NCBI GenBank assembly: GCA_034435435.1 | Contig: DAOTXN010000109.1 | Coordinates: 39,645 to 103,644 of the forward strand | Length of the DNA: 64,000 bases | Source: DAOTXN01 sp034435435 | GTDB lineage: Bacteria; Chloroflexota; Anaerolineae; S140-20 | Reading direction: 5' to 3' | In this document: piece by piece, positions 25,375 to 34,299 of the stretch | Layout: the number at the start of each line of letters is the position of its first letter | Numbering within the stretch: the first letter of the stretch is position 1 | Notes under the pieces: model-generated | What the model was told of the DNA's origin: nothing | What the model saw: the letters and a program-made list of their open reading frames with translations, nothing else | Database searches by the model: none | Position numbers and translations under genes: made by a program

Positions 25375-25403
25375 TTGACTTTTCTGGCAAAGGACGCTAA
25401 AAT
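25375..25403 (+). promoter_or_regulatory. Promoter of the large opp operon
   Basis: TTGACT (25375-25380), 17-bp spacer, TAAAAT (25398-25403). Transcription from about 25410 gives a leader of roughly 310 nt before the solute-binding gene. The leader contains a TGTCTCA...TGAGACA dyad near 25423-25444 and a small ORF. Confidence 0.75.
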
Positions 25404-25520
25404 AGAGCCACACTGTCTCAAAGGCACGCCTGGCATCTATGAGACAAAGCTTCGCCAACGGTGATAGTCCCATTCTGGTTTACCTCAGGATTTGGCAAAG
25501 CATGACACTCTTGAAAGGAG

Positions 25521-25700
25521 GTGGTGCTTCCACACGAAAGCCCTCTTGTTTTTAATGTGGGTTTCACCTCCAAAAGTTTCCTGTTTGACGACTACCTGAG
25601 CACTGCATTTGGAGAATGTTTTCCTCCACATGCTGTCAAACAGGTTTTTGAGAGAGTGAAACACGACCCAACATCTTTTCAATTCAAACCTGTTGCATAA
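25521..25700 (+). CDS. Candidate 59-aa leader ORF upstream of the opp operon
   Basis: Opens with GTG GTG (25521-25526) right behind AAAGGAG and runs to TAA 18 bp before the solute-binding gene. The product (VVLPHESPLVFNVGFTSKS...FERVKHDPTSFQFKPVA) matches nothing I know. GGAGGTG at its start can pair with CACCTCC 50 nt downstream, which would hide the ribosome-binding site. The starts and spacing are poor for a normal gene, so it may be a regulatory leader peptide or a chance frame. Confidence 0.3.
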   Translation: MVLPHESPLVFNVGFTSKSFLFDDYLSTAFGECFPPHAVKQVFERVKHDPTSFQFKPVA

Positions 25701-25718
25701 GCATCAAAGGAGGAGAAA

Positions 25719-27695
25719 ATGCTTAGCAAGAAATGGGCATTAGTTGCCCTGTTCGTATTGGTTGGTTCGCTCGTCTTGACGGCTTGCGAGGGCGAGACCA
25801 AAGAAGTCGTCGTCACCAAGATCGTCACCGAAAAGGAAACCGTCGTCCAGACCGTGGTCCAGAAAGAGACCGTGGTCGAGAAAGAGACCGTCACCGTGAT
25901 CGAGACCGTGGTGCCGACGATAGAAAAGCCCGACACACTGGTCATCTGCATCGGCCAGGAGCCGGACACTCTCTATATCCACGGCGGTTCGATGTTGGCC
26001 GCCAGCCAGGTGCTAGAGGCCGTTTACGACGGTCCCTTTGACAACCGCACCTTTGCTTACCAGACAACCATCCTGGAAAAGCTGCCCAGCCTGGCCGACG
26101 GCGACGCCGTGATCAACACGGTGACGGTGCAGGCCGGCGACACGGTGTACGACGCCGAGAATGACGCGGTCGTTACGTTGGAAGCCGGCGTGAAGGTCCG
26201 TCCCGCCGGTTGCCGCAGCGCCGACTGCGCCATCGAGTACGACGGCAGCAGCCCGCTGGAGATGGACCAGATGGTGGTCACCTTCAAGCTACGGGAAGGT
26301 ATGCTGTGGTCCGATGGCGAACCGCTCACGGCTTACGACTCGGTCTACTCCTTCGAGCTGCAGATGGACCCCGACACCCCCGCGCCCAGCAAGTACACGG
26401 GTGAGCGCACCGCCTCTTACGAGGCCCTGGACGACGTAACCGCCGTGTGGACCAGCCTGCCGGGCTTTATCGACGCGACCTTCTTTATCAACTTTTGGAC
26501 CCCGCTGCCGGAGCATGTTTTGGGCGGCATGACTGCCCTCGAGATCGTCGAGTCCGAGGAAGCCTCCCGCATGCCCCTGGGCTGGGGCGCTTATGTCATC
26601 GACGAGTGGGTGGCGGGCGATCACATCAGCCTGCACAAGAACCCCAACTACTGGCGCGCCGACGAGGGCCTGCCCAAGTTCGAAAACGTGATCTATCGCA
26701 TCGCGGGCGAGAACTCGAACGCCAACATCGCTTCTCTGCTGTCCGGCGAGTGTGACATTGTGGATCAGACCAGCCACCTGGACGACCAGAGCGAGTTGCT
26801 GCTGGAACTGCAGGCCTCCGGTCAGGTCAACGCCACGTTCGTCACCGGCACGGTGTGGGAGCACGCCGACTATGGCATCAACTCGGTGGAGAGCTACGAC
26901 CGGCCCGACTTTTTCGAGGACGTGCGCGTCCGCCAGGCCCTGCTGATGTGCATGGACCGCCAATCTGTGGTGGATACGGTCATGTTCGGCCAGTCTATCG
27001 TGCTGGACAGCTACCTGCCGCCCGAGCACCCGTTGTTCAACCCCGAAGTCCGGCACTATGACTTTGACGTCGAAGCCGGTTCGGCGTTGCTGGAGGAGGT
27101 CGGCTGGATTGACGACGACGGCGACCCCGCCACCCCGCGCGTGGCCTCTGGCGTCGAGGGTATTCCCGACGGCACGTTGTTAGAGTTCAACTACTGGACC
27201 ACCAGCGCAACCCAGCGCGTTCAGGCCACCCAGGTCTTGCAGGCCTCGCTGGCCCAGTGCGGCGTCAAGGTCAACCTGGAGTACTGGAACGCCGGCGAGT
27301 ACTTTGCCGATGGTCCCGAAGGCCCCGTCTTTGGTCGCCGCTTTGACATCGCCCAGTTTGCCTGGCTGACGGGCGTACAACCGCCGTGCAACCTGTACAT
27401 CACCTCGCAGATCCCCTCCGAGGAGACCGGCTGGGCCGGCCAGAACGACCCCGGCTTTAGCAACGCCGAGTTTGACGCCGCCTGCAACGCTGCGCTGCAA
27501 TCGCTGCCCGGCACGCCGGAAGAAGCTGCGAACCACCTGGAGGCTCAGCGCATCTTTGGCGAGCAAGTACCGGTGGCGCCGCTGTACCTGCGCCTCAAGC
27601 TCGCTGCCACCCGCCCGGACATGAAGAACTTTATCATGGACCCGACGGCCAACAGCGAGATGTGGAACATCGAAGAGTTTGACATCGGAGAGTAA
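25719..27695 (+). CDS. Oligopeptide/dipeptide ABC transporter solute-binding lipoprotein
   Basis: 658 aa, SBP_bac_5 family. The lipoprotein signal has LTAC with lipidated Cys23. A Thr/Val/Glu-rich spacer (about 25-65, repeated EKETVVQTVV units) holds the domain away from the membrane. The binding domain follows with DTLVICIGQEPDTL, VVTFKLREGMLWSDGEPLTAYD, a GWGAYVIDEW strand, LHKNPNYWR and DVRVRQALLMCMDRQSVV. It is long because of an insertion near 130-170 and the spacer. AAAGGAGG precedes the ATG. It is first in the opp operon and sets its substrate, which is not predictable. Confidence 0.92.
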   Translation: MLSKKWALVALFVLVGSLVLTACEGETKEVVVTKIVTEKETVVQTVVQKETVVEKETVTVIETVVPTIEKPDTLVICIGQEPDTLYIHGGSMLAASQVLEAVYDGPFDNRTFAYQTTILEKLPSLADGDAVINTVTVQAGDTVYDAENDAVVTLEAGVKVRPAGCRSADCAIEYDGSSPLEMDQMVVTFKLREGMLWSDGEPLTAYDSVYSFELQMDPDTPAPSKYTGERTASYEALDDVTAVWTSLPGFIDATFFINFWTPLPEHVLGGMTALEIVESEEASRMPLGWGAYVIDEWVAGDHISLHKNPNYWRADEGLPKFENVIYRIAGENSNANIASLLSGECDIVDQTSHLDDQSELLLELQASGQVNATFVTGTVWEHADYGINSVESYDRPDFFEDVRVRQALLMCMDRQSVVDTVMFGQSIVLDSYLPPEHPLFNPEVRHYDFDVEAGSALLEEVGWIDDDGDPATPRVASGVEGIPDGTLLEFNYWTTSATQRVQATQVLQASLAQCGVKVNLEYWNAGEYFADGPEGPVFGRRFDIAQFAWLTGVQPPCNLYITSQIPSEETGWAGQNDPGFSNAEFDAACNAALQSLPGTPEEAANHLEAQRIFGEQVPVAPLYLRLKLAATRPDMKNFIMDPTANSEMWNIEEFDIGE

Positions 27696-27714
27696 TCTCG
27701 GTTGACAAACGCAA

Positions 27715-27747
27715 AGATGGTGGCAGCGCATTGCGCTGCCACCATCT
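27715..27747. terminator. Strong hairpin between solute-binding and permease genes
   Basis: 16-bp near-perfect palindrome (AGATGGTGGCAGCGCA / TGCGCTGCCACCATCT) without a T-run. It sits 20 bp after the binding-protein stop and probably stabilises the upstream mRNA or attenuates the permease genes, giving excess binding protein. A weaker 13-bp inverted repeat lies at 27796-27808 / 27837-27849. The rest of the 301-bp gap holds nothing else clear. Confidence 0.7.
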
Positions 27748-27996
27748 ATGTTATCGGGGTCTGAAGCGTGACGGGGCGCTACCTGAAATGACAGCGAATC
27801 TTTGGATTGATCGAATCAGGGCCGCCAGATTGGGTTAATCCAAAGATTCGGTGTTATTTTGAACCAAACATCTGTCAAGCGAGTAATAGAACCAGAGCGG
27901 AAATTTGCCTCCATTTCTTTTCCTGGCCGGAGAGGAGGAGCCAGCGCACCCCTGGGGGAAAAAGACTCGCGGGGATGAATGAAAGGAGCACATATT

Positions 27997-29994
27997 ATGG
28001 CAGGTTATCTTATCCGGCGTTTCTTTCAGATGGTCATTGTGGTCTTGCTATCCACAATGGCTATCTATATGTTGTTGAACATCGCGCCGGGCGGTCCCCT
28101 CTCGGGGCTCAAAGTCGCGTCGGCGGACCGCAAGTCGCGCGTCAGCGACGCCGACATCGCCCGGTTAGAGGCGTATCTAAAATTGGACAGGCCGCTGGCC
28201 CTGCGCTACTTGACCTGGCTCATCGGCGACGACTGGCTGGGCGCTGATTGGATGTACTTGGGCCTGTCGCCTATCAAGGTACCCAGATTAGACTCGGAAG
28301 GTAATCCCGTCGTCAACGATGAGGGGTATCGGCCATGCGTCCTGGAACAGTTTAACGAATTGCGTAGCGAGCAAATCATCGCCTTGATGAACGATCCTGC
28401 CACGACAGGAGCTTGCGATGCGCAAATCGCGGTCAGCGCAGATGGCGCCGTGGACAAAACCAGGTATTGGTCCTGTATCGAGGCGGCCTATCGGGATTAT
28501 AAAAAGGATCACGAAGTAGCCGAGGGGGCTGTGGTGGAGTGCAGCGGACGCACTGCCGAGCGAGATGCGTGCCGCGAACAATCACTGCCCGAGGAAAGGC
28601 TAAACACGTGCGAGGGTGCGCGTGACGTGATCTATTTGCCTGCGGCGCGTTTCTGGGCCGATCCTGGCCCGGCCTACCTGAACCCAGGTTATGAAGTGTG
28701 GGTGTGGGGCGAGATGCGCGAAACAGACGTGGTCAATGTGACAGAAGTGTGGGTTAAACCCAAGGGGGACCGCCCGGCCGACGTGACGCTCGCGGGTCAG
28801 GTGTTGGACCAGGACGGCAAGACCGTAGTGGTACAACCTGTGGGCAGCGCCAATAAATATACAGTGCATACCAGCGATGACACCCGCTGGCAATACCCCA
28901 CTGAAGAAGTTCAATCCCGGCCCGAGGGCGGCAACTGGCTGAACATCAGTTGGCTTTTTGGCGCGGATGGCTTGCTGGGCCAATACGTCGGTTTCCACGG
29001 CGATCAAAAGGGCGTGCTGCGCTTGGATTGGGGCCTGTCTTGGAAAGTCGCAGCCGGCCAACCGGTCTCGGACTTGATCCGCAGCCGACTGGGCAACACG
29101 CTCCTATTGATGACCACGGCTACGCTCGTCTCGTTGATCATCGCCATTCCTATCGGGGTGTACTCGGCGGTGCACCAGTATAGCAAGGTAGACTATGTCG
29201 TCACGACCTTTACCTTCTTTGGCACAGCTATGCCGGTGTTCTGGTTCGGGTTGATGATGATCTTGCTCTTCTCGTACCTCTTTAAGCAGTGGGGAGAATG
29301 GACATTCCCATACTTGTCCCTGGTGGTCCTGGTGGGTTCCATCATTGGCTACCGCATCCGTAAACATGCCGTGGGGCGCATTCAGGGCCTAGAGTGGCGT
29401 CTGTGGATGTGGGGAACAATCCTGGTCGTGTTTTTAATTCTGGTTCTAGGAATCGGCCCCAAGGTGGAAATTCCCTTGCTCTCCATGCCTGCCGGCGGCA
29501 CACGAACCCTCAAATCTCAGGCAGAGCAAGGGACGTTATTAGCGGCTGTCAATGCCAAACCCGACGGCGTGGTGGATCGGCTCATGCACATCGTCATGCC
29601 GGCGATGGTATTGAGTTTGCTGTACATGGCCGGGTGGAGTCGCTTTATGCGTTCGGCGATGCTGGAGGTGTTGCGACAGGACTATGTGCGCACGGCGCGG
29701 GCCAAAGGATTGCGCGAGCGCGTGGTCATTGCCAAGCATGCGCTGCGCAACGCATTGATCCCCATCATCACCATCGTAGTATTCCAAATTCCGGGCGTCT
29801 TTAGCGGTGCGACGTTGACCGAGACGATTTTCAGCTATCCGGGCATTGGGCGATTGTATTTCGACGCCCTGAGCCAGAGCGACTGGCCGATTATGATGAT
29901 CATTTTGTTCATCACGGCCATTCTGGTCGTCGTCGCCACGCTGCTGGGTGACATTTTGTACACCATCGTAGACCCGCGGATTCGGTACAACTGA
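27997..29994 (+). CDS. Opp/DppB-type permease with a large cysteine-containing insertion
   Basis: 665 aa, twice the usual 310-340. TM1 (about 5-30, LIRRFFQMVIVVLLSTMAIY) leads into the standard loop (ALRYLTWLIG), which is broken near residue 80 by about 250 extra residues with six Cys before the loop resumes (DWGLSWKVAAGQPVSDLI, about 345). The BPD_transp_1 core follows: GNTLLLMTTATLVSLIIAIPIG, TFFGTAMPVFWFGLMMILLF, and the EAA loop (MLEVLRQDYVRTARAKGL). Two further helices (about 430-450 and 466-488) are inserted before it. The ATG at 27997 is set by AAAGGAG at 8 nt. It pairs with the permease encoded downstream. Confidence 0.9.
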   Translation: MAGYLIRRFFQMVIVVLLSTMAIYMLLNIAPGGPLSGLKVASADRKSRVSDADIARLEAYLKLDRPLALRYLTWLIGDDWLGADWMYLGLSPIKVPRLDSEGNPVVNDEGYRPCVLEQFNELRSEQIIALMNDPATTGACDAQIAVSADGAVDKTRYWSCIEAAYRDYKKDHEVAEGAVVECSGRTAERDACREQSLPEERLNTCEGARDVIYLPAARFWADPGPAYLNPGYEVWVWGEMRETDVVNVTEVWVKPKGDRPADVTLAGQVLDQDGKTVVVQPVGSANKYTVHTSDDTRWQYPTEEVQSRPEGGNWLNISWLFGADGLLGQYVGFHGDQKGVLRLDWGLSWKVAAGQPVSDLIRSRLGNTLLLMTTATLVSLIIAIPIGVYSAVHQYSKVDYVVTTFTFFGTAMPVFWFGLMMILLFSYLFKQWGEWTFPYLSLVVLVGSIIGYRIRKHAVGRIQGLEWRLWMWGTILVVFLILVLGIGPKVEIPLLSMPAGGTRTLKSQAEQGTLLAAVNAKPDGVVDRLMHIVMPAMVLSLLYMAGWSRFMRSAMLEVLRQDYVRTARAKGLRERVVIAKHALRNALIPIITIVVFQIPGVFSGATLTETIFSYPGIGRLYFDALSQSDWPIMMIILFITAILVVVATLLGDILYTIVDPRIRYN

Positions 29995-30004
29995 GATAGA
30001 GACG

Positions 30005-30029
30005 GGAGATAGAGACAGTCTCTATCTCC
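30005..30029. repeat. Palindrome between the permease genes
   Basis: GGAGATAGAGAC, A, GTCTCTATCTCC: a perfect 12-bp inverted repeat in the 62-bp gap between the two permease genes. It may tune translation of the second permease. Confidence 0.6.
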
Positions 30030-30056
30030 AATCTCTATCTACCAAAGGAGTGAAAA

Positions 30057-30992
30057 ATGGCTGTTGCGGAGTTGGAATCAGAAACCCTTTTGACGGCCAA
30101 AGAAGAGAGCCAATGGGTCGTCGTGTGGCGACGCTTTCGCAAACACAAGCTGGCTGTCGGCGGAGGGATTGTCTTGATCATCCTCGTGCTGGCGGCGGTA
30201 TTCGCGCCGCTCATCGCGCCGTATGACCCACTGCTGCAGACTACGGATGACCAGGGTAACCGGCTGAGAAACGCTACGATGAGCCTGGACCACTGGATGG
30301 GAACCGATACCATCGGGCGCGATGTGTTCAGCCGCCTGCTGCACGCCGGGCGCATCTCGCTGTCGGTGGCGTTTGTGGTCGTGATCGTCAGCGAGTCGTT
30401 TGGCGCATTGATTGGCGCAATATCGGGCTTTTACGGCGGTTGGGTGGATAGTTTCATCCAACGCATCGTCGAATTCTTGATCACGATTCCCCTGTTGCCG
30501 CTCTTGCTGGCCTTCTCGGCGCTCTTGCGGGGCCTCCAGGTTCCCATAGTGCCCGCTGAACTGAGCAGCGCCGTCATCATCTCGGTAGTTCTCATCCTCT
30601 TTTCCTGGATGGGGACCTGCCGCCTGGTGCGCGGTATGGTGCTTAGCCTGCGCGAGATGGACTTTATCGAGGCTTCGCGGGCGTTGGGCATGTCGGATTT
30701 GCGGATCATCGTGCGGCACATGATCCCCAACGCCATGGCGCCCATCATTGTGAACGCGACGTTGAGCCTGGGCGGGGTGATCATCCTGGAATCGGCCTTG
30801 AGCTTCTTGGGCTTTGGCATTCAGTTGCCGACAGCTACCTGGGGCAATATGTTGAACGAGTATCAGCACGACATGTGGACACAACCGGCCAAAGTGTTCT
30901 TTCCCGGGCTGACCATCTTTTTGGTCTCGCTGTCATTCAACTATGTAGGTGATGGACTACGCGACGCGCTTGACCCACGCCTCAAGATGTGA
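30057..30992 (+). CDS. Opp/DppC-type ABC transporter permease
   Basis: 311 aa, normal length. A cytoplasmic N terminus (VVVWRRFRKHKLAVGGGIVLIIL) leads into TM1, then APLIAPYDPL, DHWMGTDTIGRDVFSRLLHAGRISL, and helices with the EAA-loop (MDFIEASRALGMSDLRIIVRHMIPNAMAPI). It ends with ALSFLGFGIQLPTATWGNML and DGLRDALDPRLK, all hallmarks of DppC. It forms the heterodimeric channel with the enlarged permease encoded upstream. The gap to the next gene (30993-31108) contains an inverted GGACGAAGG / CCTTCGTCC repeat. Confidence 0.94.
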   Translation: MAVAELESETLLTAKEESQWVVVWRRFRKHKLAVGGGIVLIILVLAAVFAPLIAPYDPLLQTTDDQGNRLRNATMSLDHWMGTDTIGRDVFSRLLHAGRISLSVAFVVVIVSESFGALIGAISGFYGGWVDSFIQRIVEFLITIPLLPLLLAFSALLRGLQVPIVPAELSSAVIISVVLILFSWMGTCRLVRGMVLSLREMDFIEASRALGMSDLRIIVRHMIPNAMAPIIVNATLSLGGVIILESALSFLGFGIQLPTATWGNMLNEYQHDMWTQPAKVFFPGLTIFLVSLSFNYVGDGLRDALDPRLKM

Positions 30993-31108
30993 TATAGATT
31001 AGGACGAAGGACGAAGGCTTGCCTTGAGCAAAGTCGAAGGGACGCAAGACCCCATTCGTTCTTCGTCCTTCGTCTTCCGTCGGATTTAGAAAGGAGAAAG
31101 AGTTCAGC

Positions 31109-32098
31109 GTGAGCACGAACGGTCGAGAAAATATCCTGGAAGTAAATGGACTCAAGACCTATTTTTTCACCGAAGATGGCGTCGTCAAGGCGGTAGATGG
31201 CGTCGACTTTGAGGTCAAGCGTGGGGAGATTTTAGGGCTGGTGGGTGAATCGGGGTGCGGCAAGAGCGTCACCTCGTTCACGATCATGCGTCTGATCGGT
31301 ATGCCTGGCAAGATCGTAGGAGGCAGCATCAACTTTGACGGGCAAAGCCTGCTGGAATTGCCCGAGTCGGAGATGATCCATATTCGAGGCAACCGCATCT
31401 CGATGATTTTCCAACAACCCACGGGTTGTCTGAACCCGGTGTTCAAGGTCGGCGACCAGATCGCCGAAGTGTTAGATATTCACCAAAGCCTGGGCAAAGA
31501 GGCCGGTTGGGAACGCGCCATCGAGCTGATGCAAATGGTGGGTATCCCGGAACCAGAGAAAAAAGCCCACGCCTATCCCCACGAGATGTCGGGCGGGCAG
31601 GCGCAGCGTGTGATGATCGCTATGGCGTTGGCGTGCATCCCAGAGCTGCTCATCGCCGACGAGCCGACCACGGCGCTGGACGTGACCATTCAGGCCCAGA
31701 TTTTGGACCTGATGCGCGATCTGCAGAAAAAGATGGACACTTCGATCATCCTCATCACCCACGACCTGGGCGTGGTGGCCGAAATGGTGGATCGAGTGTG
31801 TGTGATGTACGCCGGGCGCATCATTGAACAAACCGACGTAAAAACACTCTTTCGCGAGCCTCTGCATCCGTATACCAAGGGCCTGATCGCCTCAGTGCCG
31901 GTGATGGGTATTGTGCAGGACAAGCTGGACACGATCCCCGGCGCGGTGCCCAATTTGATTGATATGCCGCCCGGTTGTACATTTGCTCCGCGTTGCGCGG
32001 CCCGCATCGAGAATAACCTGACGATTTGTACGGAAGAAGAACCCAAGCTCAAGCCGGTCGCGCCGGGACACGGTGTGCGCTGCTGGCTATATCAATAG
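31109..32098 (+). CDS. Opp/DppD-type ABC transporter ATP-binding protein
   Basis: 329 aa. Walker A is GESGCGKS, the Q-loop is IFQQPTGCLNP (Gln instead of the usual QDP context), the signature is MSGGQAQRV, Walker B is LLIADEPTTALD and the H-loop is ITHDLGVV. The C-terminal oligo_HPY region has HPYTKGLIASVP and the FAPRC...C motif, which can bind an Fe-S cluster in some homologues. The start is a GTG with AAGGAG about 11 nt upstream. It energises the permease pair together with the unusual OppF-like protein encoded next. Confidence 0.94.
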   Translation: MSTNGRENILEVNGLKTYFFTEDGVVKAVDGVDFEVKRGEILGLVGESGCGKSVTSFTIMRLIGMPGKIVGGSINFDGQSLLELPESEMIHIRGNRISMIFQQPTGCLNPVFKVGDQIAEVLDIHQSLGKEAGWERAIELMQMVGIPEPEKKAHAYPHEMSGGQAQRVMIAMALACIPELLIADEPTTALDVTIQAQILDLMRDLQKKMDTSIILITHDLGVVAEMVDRVCVMYAGRIIEQTDVKTLFREPLHPYTKGLIASVPVMGIVQDKLDTIPGAVPNLIDMPPGCTFAPRCAARIENNLTICTEEEPKLKPVAPGHGVRCWLYQ

Positions 32099-32138
32099 GG
32101 GACAGCTCTACTCACCTCCCACTGGCAAGGAGAAAGGC

Positions 32139-33539
32139 ATGGAACAACTCAATACCACTATGAGCCGCAATGGCAAAGAAGACCTGATCGTCGTCGAAAA
32201 CCTGGTCAAATACTTTCCCATTCGCGGGGGAATCTTGCAGCGCATTCAGGCGTGGGTTAAAGCCGTTGATGGCGTGAGCTTCACCGTCAAGAAAGGAGAG
32301 ACGTTGGGGCTGGTAGGTGAAAGCGGTTGCGGCAAGACGACTGTCGGCCGGACCATTTTGGGCTTAATCCCCCACAACGACGGGAGCGTCTATTTCGAAG
32401 GCGAAGATGTGTTGGCGGCCTTTGCCTCCAAAAAGGAACGGGCAGCGCAGAGAAATGTCTGGAAGGTGATTGGCACTGCCTTTTTGTTTATATTTGGCCC
32501 CTTGTCTAACAAAAACATCTTTACCGACCCGGGCGCTGTTGGCGGAACGCTGCCATTTTTTATTTTGATCACATTGGCGTATGTGTTGGTTGGCCTGTGG
32601 CGAGGTATTGTCAGTTTGAACCGGGTTCAGACAATAAAACAATACTTTCTGGAGAATACGCCGATCTGGATTGCAGGTGTGATTATTGGGTTGGTATATT
32701 TTAATGGCTTGTTTGCTCTTTTGGAAGGTCTAGACCTGGGCGCGTTTTTGAGTGTAGTGATTTCGGCGGTGGGGATCGTGGCAGTGGGTTATGTCTTACA
32801 CAAGCGCTACACCAACATCATCGACAAGCGCGTGAAAGGACTGCGCCGCAACATGCAGATTGTATTTCAAGACCCTTATTCATCGCTGGACCCCCGGGTT
32901 CCGGTGGGCGAGAGCATCGGCGAGGGGTTGTTGGTGCATGGCATTGGCAATTCGAGCGAACGATGGCAAAAGGTCCTGCGAACCTTGGATATGGTGGGAA
33001 TGAAGGAATTCCACGCCCGCCGTTATCCGCACGAATTCTCTGGTGGACAGCGCCAACGCATTGGCATCGCGCGCGCGTTGGCATTGGGCCCTCGCTTCAT
33101 CGTGTGCGACGAGCCGGTATCGGCGTTAGACGTGTCCATCCAGGCGCAGGTGCTGAACATTCTCAAAGACCTGCAGCGCGATCATGGGTTCTCGTATCTC
33201 TTTATCGCCCACAACTTGAGTGTGGTCGAACACATTAGCGACCGCGTCGCAGTGATGTACCTGGGCAAGATGGTCGAGCTGGCCGACCGCGAGGAACTGT
33301 TTGAAAATCCCTTGCACCCCTATACACAGGCGCTGATGTCGGCCATCCCTGTCCCCGACCCCACCCTCAAACGCGAACGCATCATCTTAAAGGGAGATGT
33401 GCCCAGCCCGGTTAATCCACCTAGCGGCTGCCGCTTCCACCCGCGCTGCCCGGTGGTGATGGACCACTGTAGTCAGGAAGAGCCGCGCTTTAAAGATATT
33501 GGTCAAGGCCACTTTGCCGCTTGCTGGCGGGTAGAATAA
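32139..33539 (+). CDS. OppF-type ATPase with an inserted membrane domain
   Basis: 466 aa against the usual 320-350. The nucleotide-binding domain is complete: Walker A GESGCGKT (60-67), Q-loop FQDPYSSLDPR (Q244), signature FSGGQRQRIGIARAL (300-314), Walker B FIVCDEPVSALD, H-loop FIAHNLSVV (H358), and the C-terminal oligo_HPY domain (CRFHPRC). Between the strand that ends FEGEDVLAAF (about 95) and RRNMQIVFQDP (236) lie about 135 residues with four hydrophobic segments: about 108-122, 137-157, 175-196 and 201-220. The reading frame is unbroken and both flanks are conserved. The ATG at 32139 follows AAGGAG. The homologue at 43274-44308 lacks the insertion. Confidence 0.93.
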   Translation: MEQLNTTMSRNGKEDLIVVENLVKYFPIRGGILQRIQAWVKAVDGVSFTVKKGETLGLVGESGCGKTTVGRTILGLIPHNDGSVYFEGEDVLAAFASKKERAAQRNVWKVIGTAFLFIFGPLSNKNIFTDPGAVGGTLPFFILITLAYVLVGLWRGIVSLNRVQTIKQYFLENTPIWIAGVIIGLVYFNGLFALLEGLDLGAFLSVVISAVGIVAVGYVLHKRYTNIIDKRVKGLRRNMQIVFQDPYSSLDPRVPVGESIGEGLLVHGIGNSSERWQKVLRTLDMVGMKEFHARRYPHEFSGGQRQRIGIARALALGPRFIVCDEPVSALDVSIQAQVLNILKDLQRDHGFSYLFIAHNLSVVEHISDRVAVMYLGKMVELADREELFENPLHPYTQALMSAIPVPDPTLKRERIILKGDVPSPVNPPSGCRFHPRCPVVMDHCSQEEPRFKDIGQGHFAACWRVE

Positions 33540-33559
33540 TCAGACTTTACAAATCTGCA

Positions 33560-33602
33560 GAGGCCCCGCAGTCTGCAATCCAGCAATCATCGGCGGGGCC
33601 TC
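33560..33602 (+). terminator. Hairpin after the opp operon
   Basis: GAGGCCCCGC (33560-33569) pairs with GCGGGGCCTC (33593-33602), followed by TCTTGT. The 10-bp GC stem has a 23-nt loop. Probably the operon terminator, or a partial one, since a short gene follows. Confidence 0.55.
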
Positions 33603-33640
33603 TCTTGTATCTGGGCAACAAGCTCAGAGGCGATCAGACG

Positions 33641-34177
33641 ATGGAACAAGAGAGAAACCTGCCTCGCTTTCGCGAAATGACCATCACTGTGGTCATCGTT
33701 CTCATTGGGCTGATTTGGTTCGGCATCGCCTTGCCCGATCGAGACTGGTTATGGTTTCTGCCGGTTTTCAACGAGCGGGCCGCCAGGATTCATCTGTACC
33801 GAGACGGGCGAGAGTTGGTGCTTTATCCTGGCGACCGGGGATACGAGGAAATCAACGACGCCATCAATCAAATCGTGCGCCACATCAAAGCCAAAGAGCC
33901 GCTAGGAATGGCTATCGAGTCGCAAGAAGAATATTATACGCGTTTCTCCGCGGTAGAAGTGTTTTACGCTGAACCGGTTATCATCCACACGATACACGGC
34001 TTTCCTCAAGCCGACAAGTATTTGTTTCCCCAATCTGGACGTCACTATGACCCGCCGGTCGTGTTTGCCGGTATGCAGCGCCGTGCAGATTATCGAGGCG
34101 GTGTGCTTGTATTAGCCAGTCGAGAACGGCTTGACGCGGCTGTGGATGACGCCTGGGCGGCCCACTCGATCGAATAA
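33641..34177 (+). CDS. Membrane-anchored protein of unknown function
   Basis: 178 aa: one N-terminal helix (about 12-30, MTITVVIVLIGLIWFGIAL), then an exported or cytoplasmic domain without recognisable motif (ARIHLYRDGRELVLYPGDRGYEEINDAI, FSAVEVFYAEPVIIHTIHGF). No family recognised. The ATG at 33641 is the first after the opp hairpin; an in-frame extension overlaps the end of the ATPase gene and is less likely. It may be read through from the opp operon. Confidence 0.7.
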   Translation: MEQERNLPRFREMTITVVIVLIGLIWFGIALPDRDWLWFLPVFNERAARIHLYRDGRELVLYPGDRGYEEINDAINQIVRHIKAKEPLGMAIESQEEYYTRFSAVEVFYAEPVIIHTIHGFPQADKYLFPQSGRHYDPPVVFAGMQRRADYRGGVLVLASRERLDAAVDDAWAAHSIE

Positions 34178-34229
34178 TCTCCGCTTTTTCCGGCCCCGGC
34201 CTGTACGGGCCAGAACCCCTCGCCTTGTC

Positions 34230-34258
34230 TTGTCAGCCGGGTTAAAAGACGTTATAAT
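34230..34258 (+). promoter_or_regulatory. Promoter of the hybrid kinase-regulator pair
   Basis: TTGTCA (34230-34235), 17-bp spacer, perfect TATAAT (34253-34258), 41 bp before the kinase ATG. Confidence 0.8.
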
Positions 34259-34299
34259 TATTTAAGGTTTCGGGCGACTCTTTAGGAGAGAAAAGAGGA

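Noticed and set aside
25485..25682. 65-aa minus-strand ORF in the opp leader
   Set aside because: No ribosome-binding site, opposite to the clear promoter, and no recognisable sequence.
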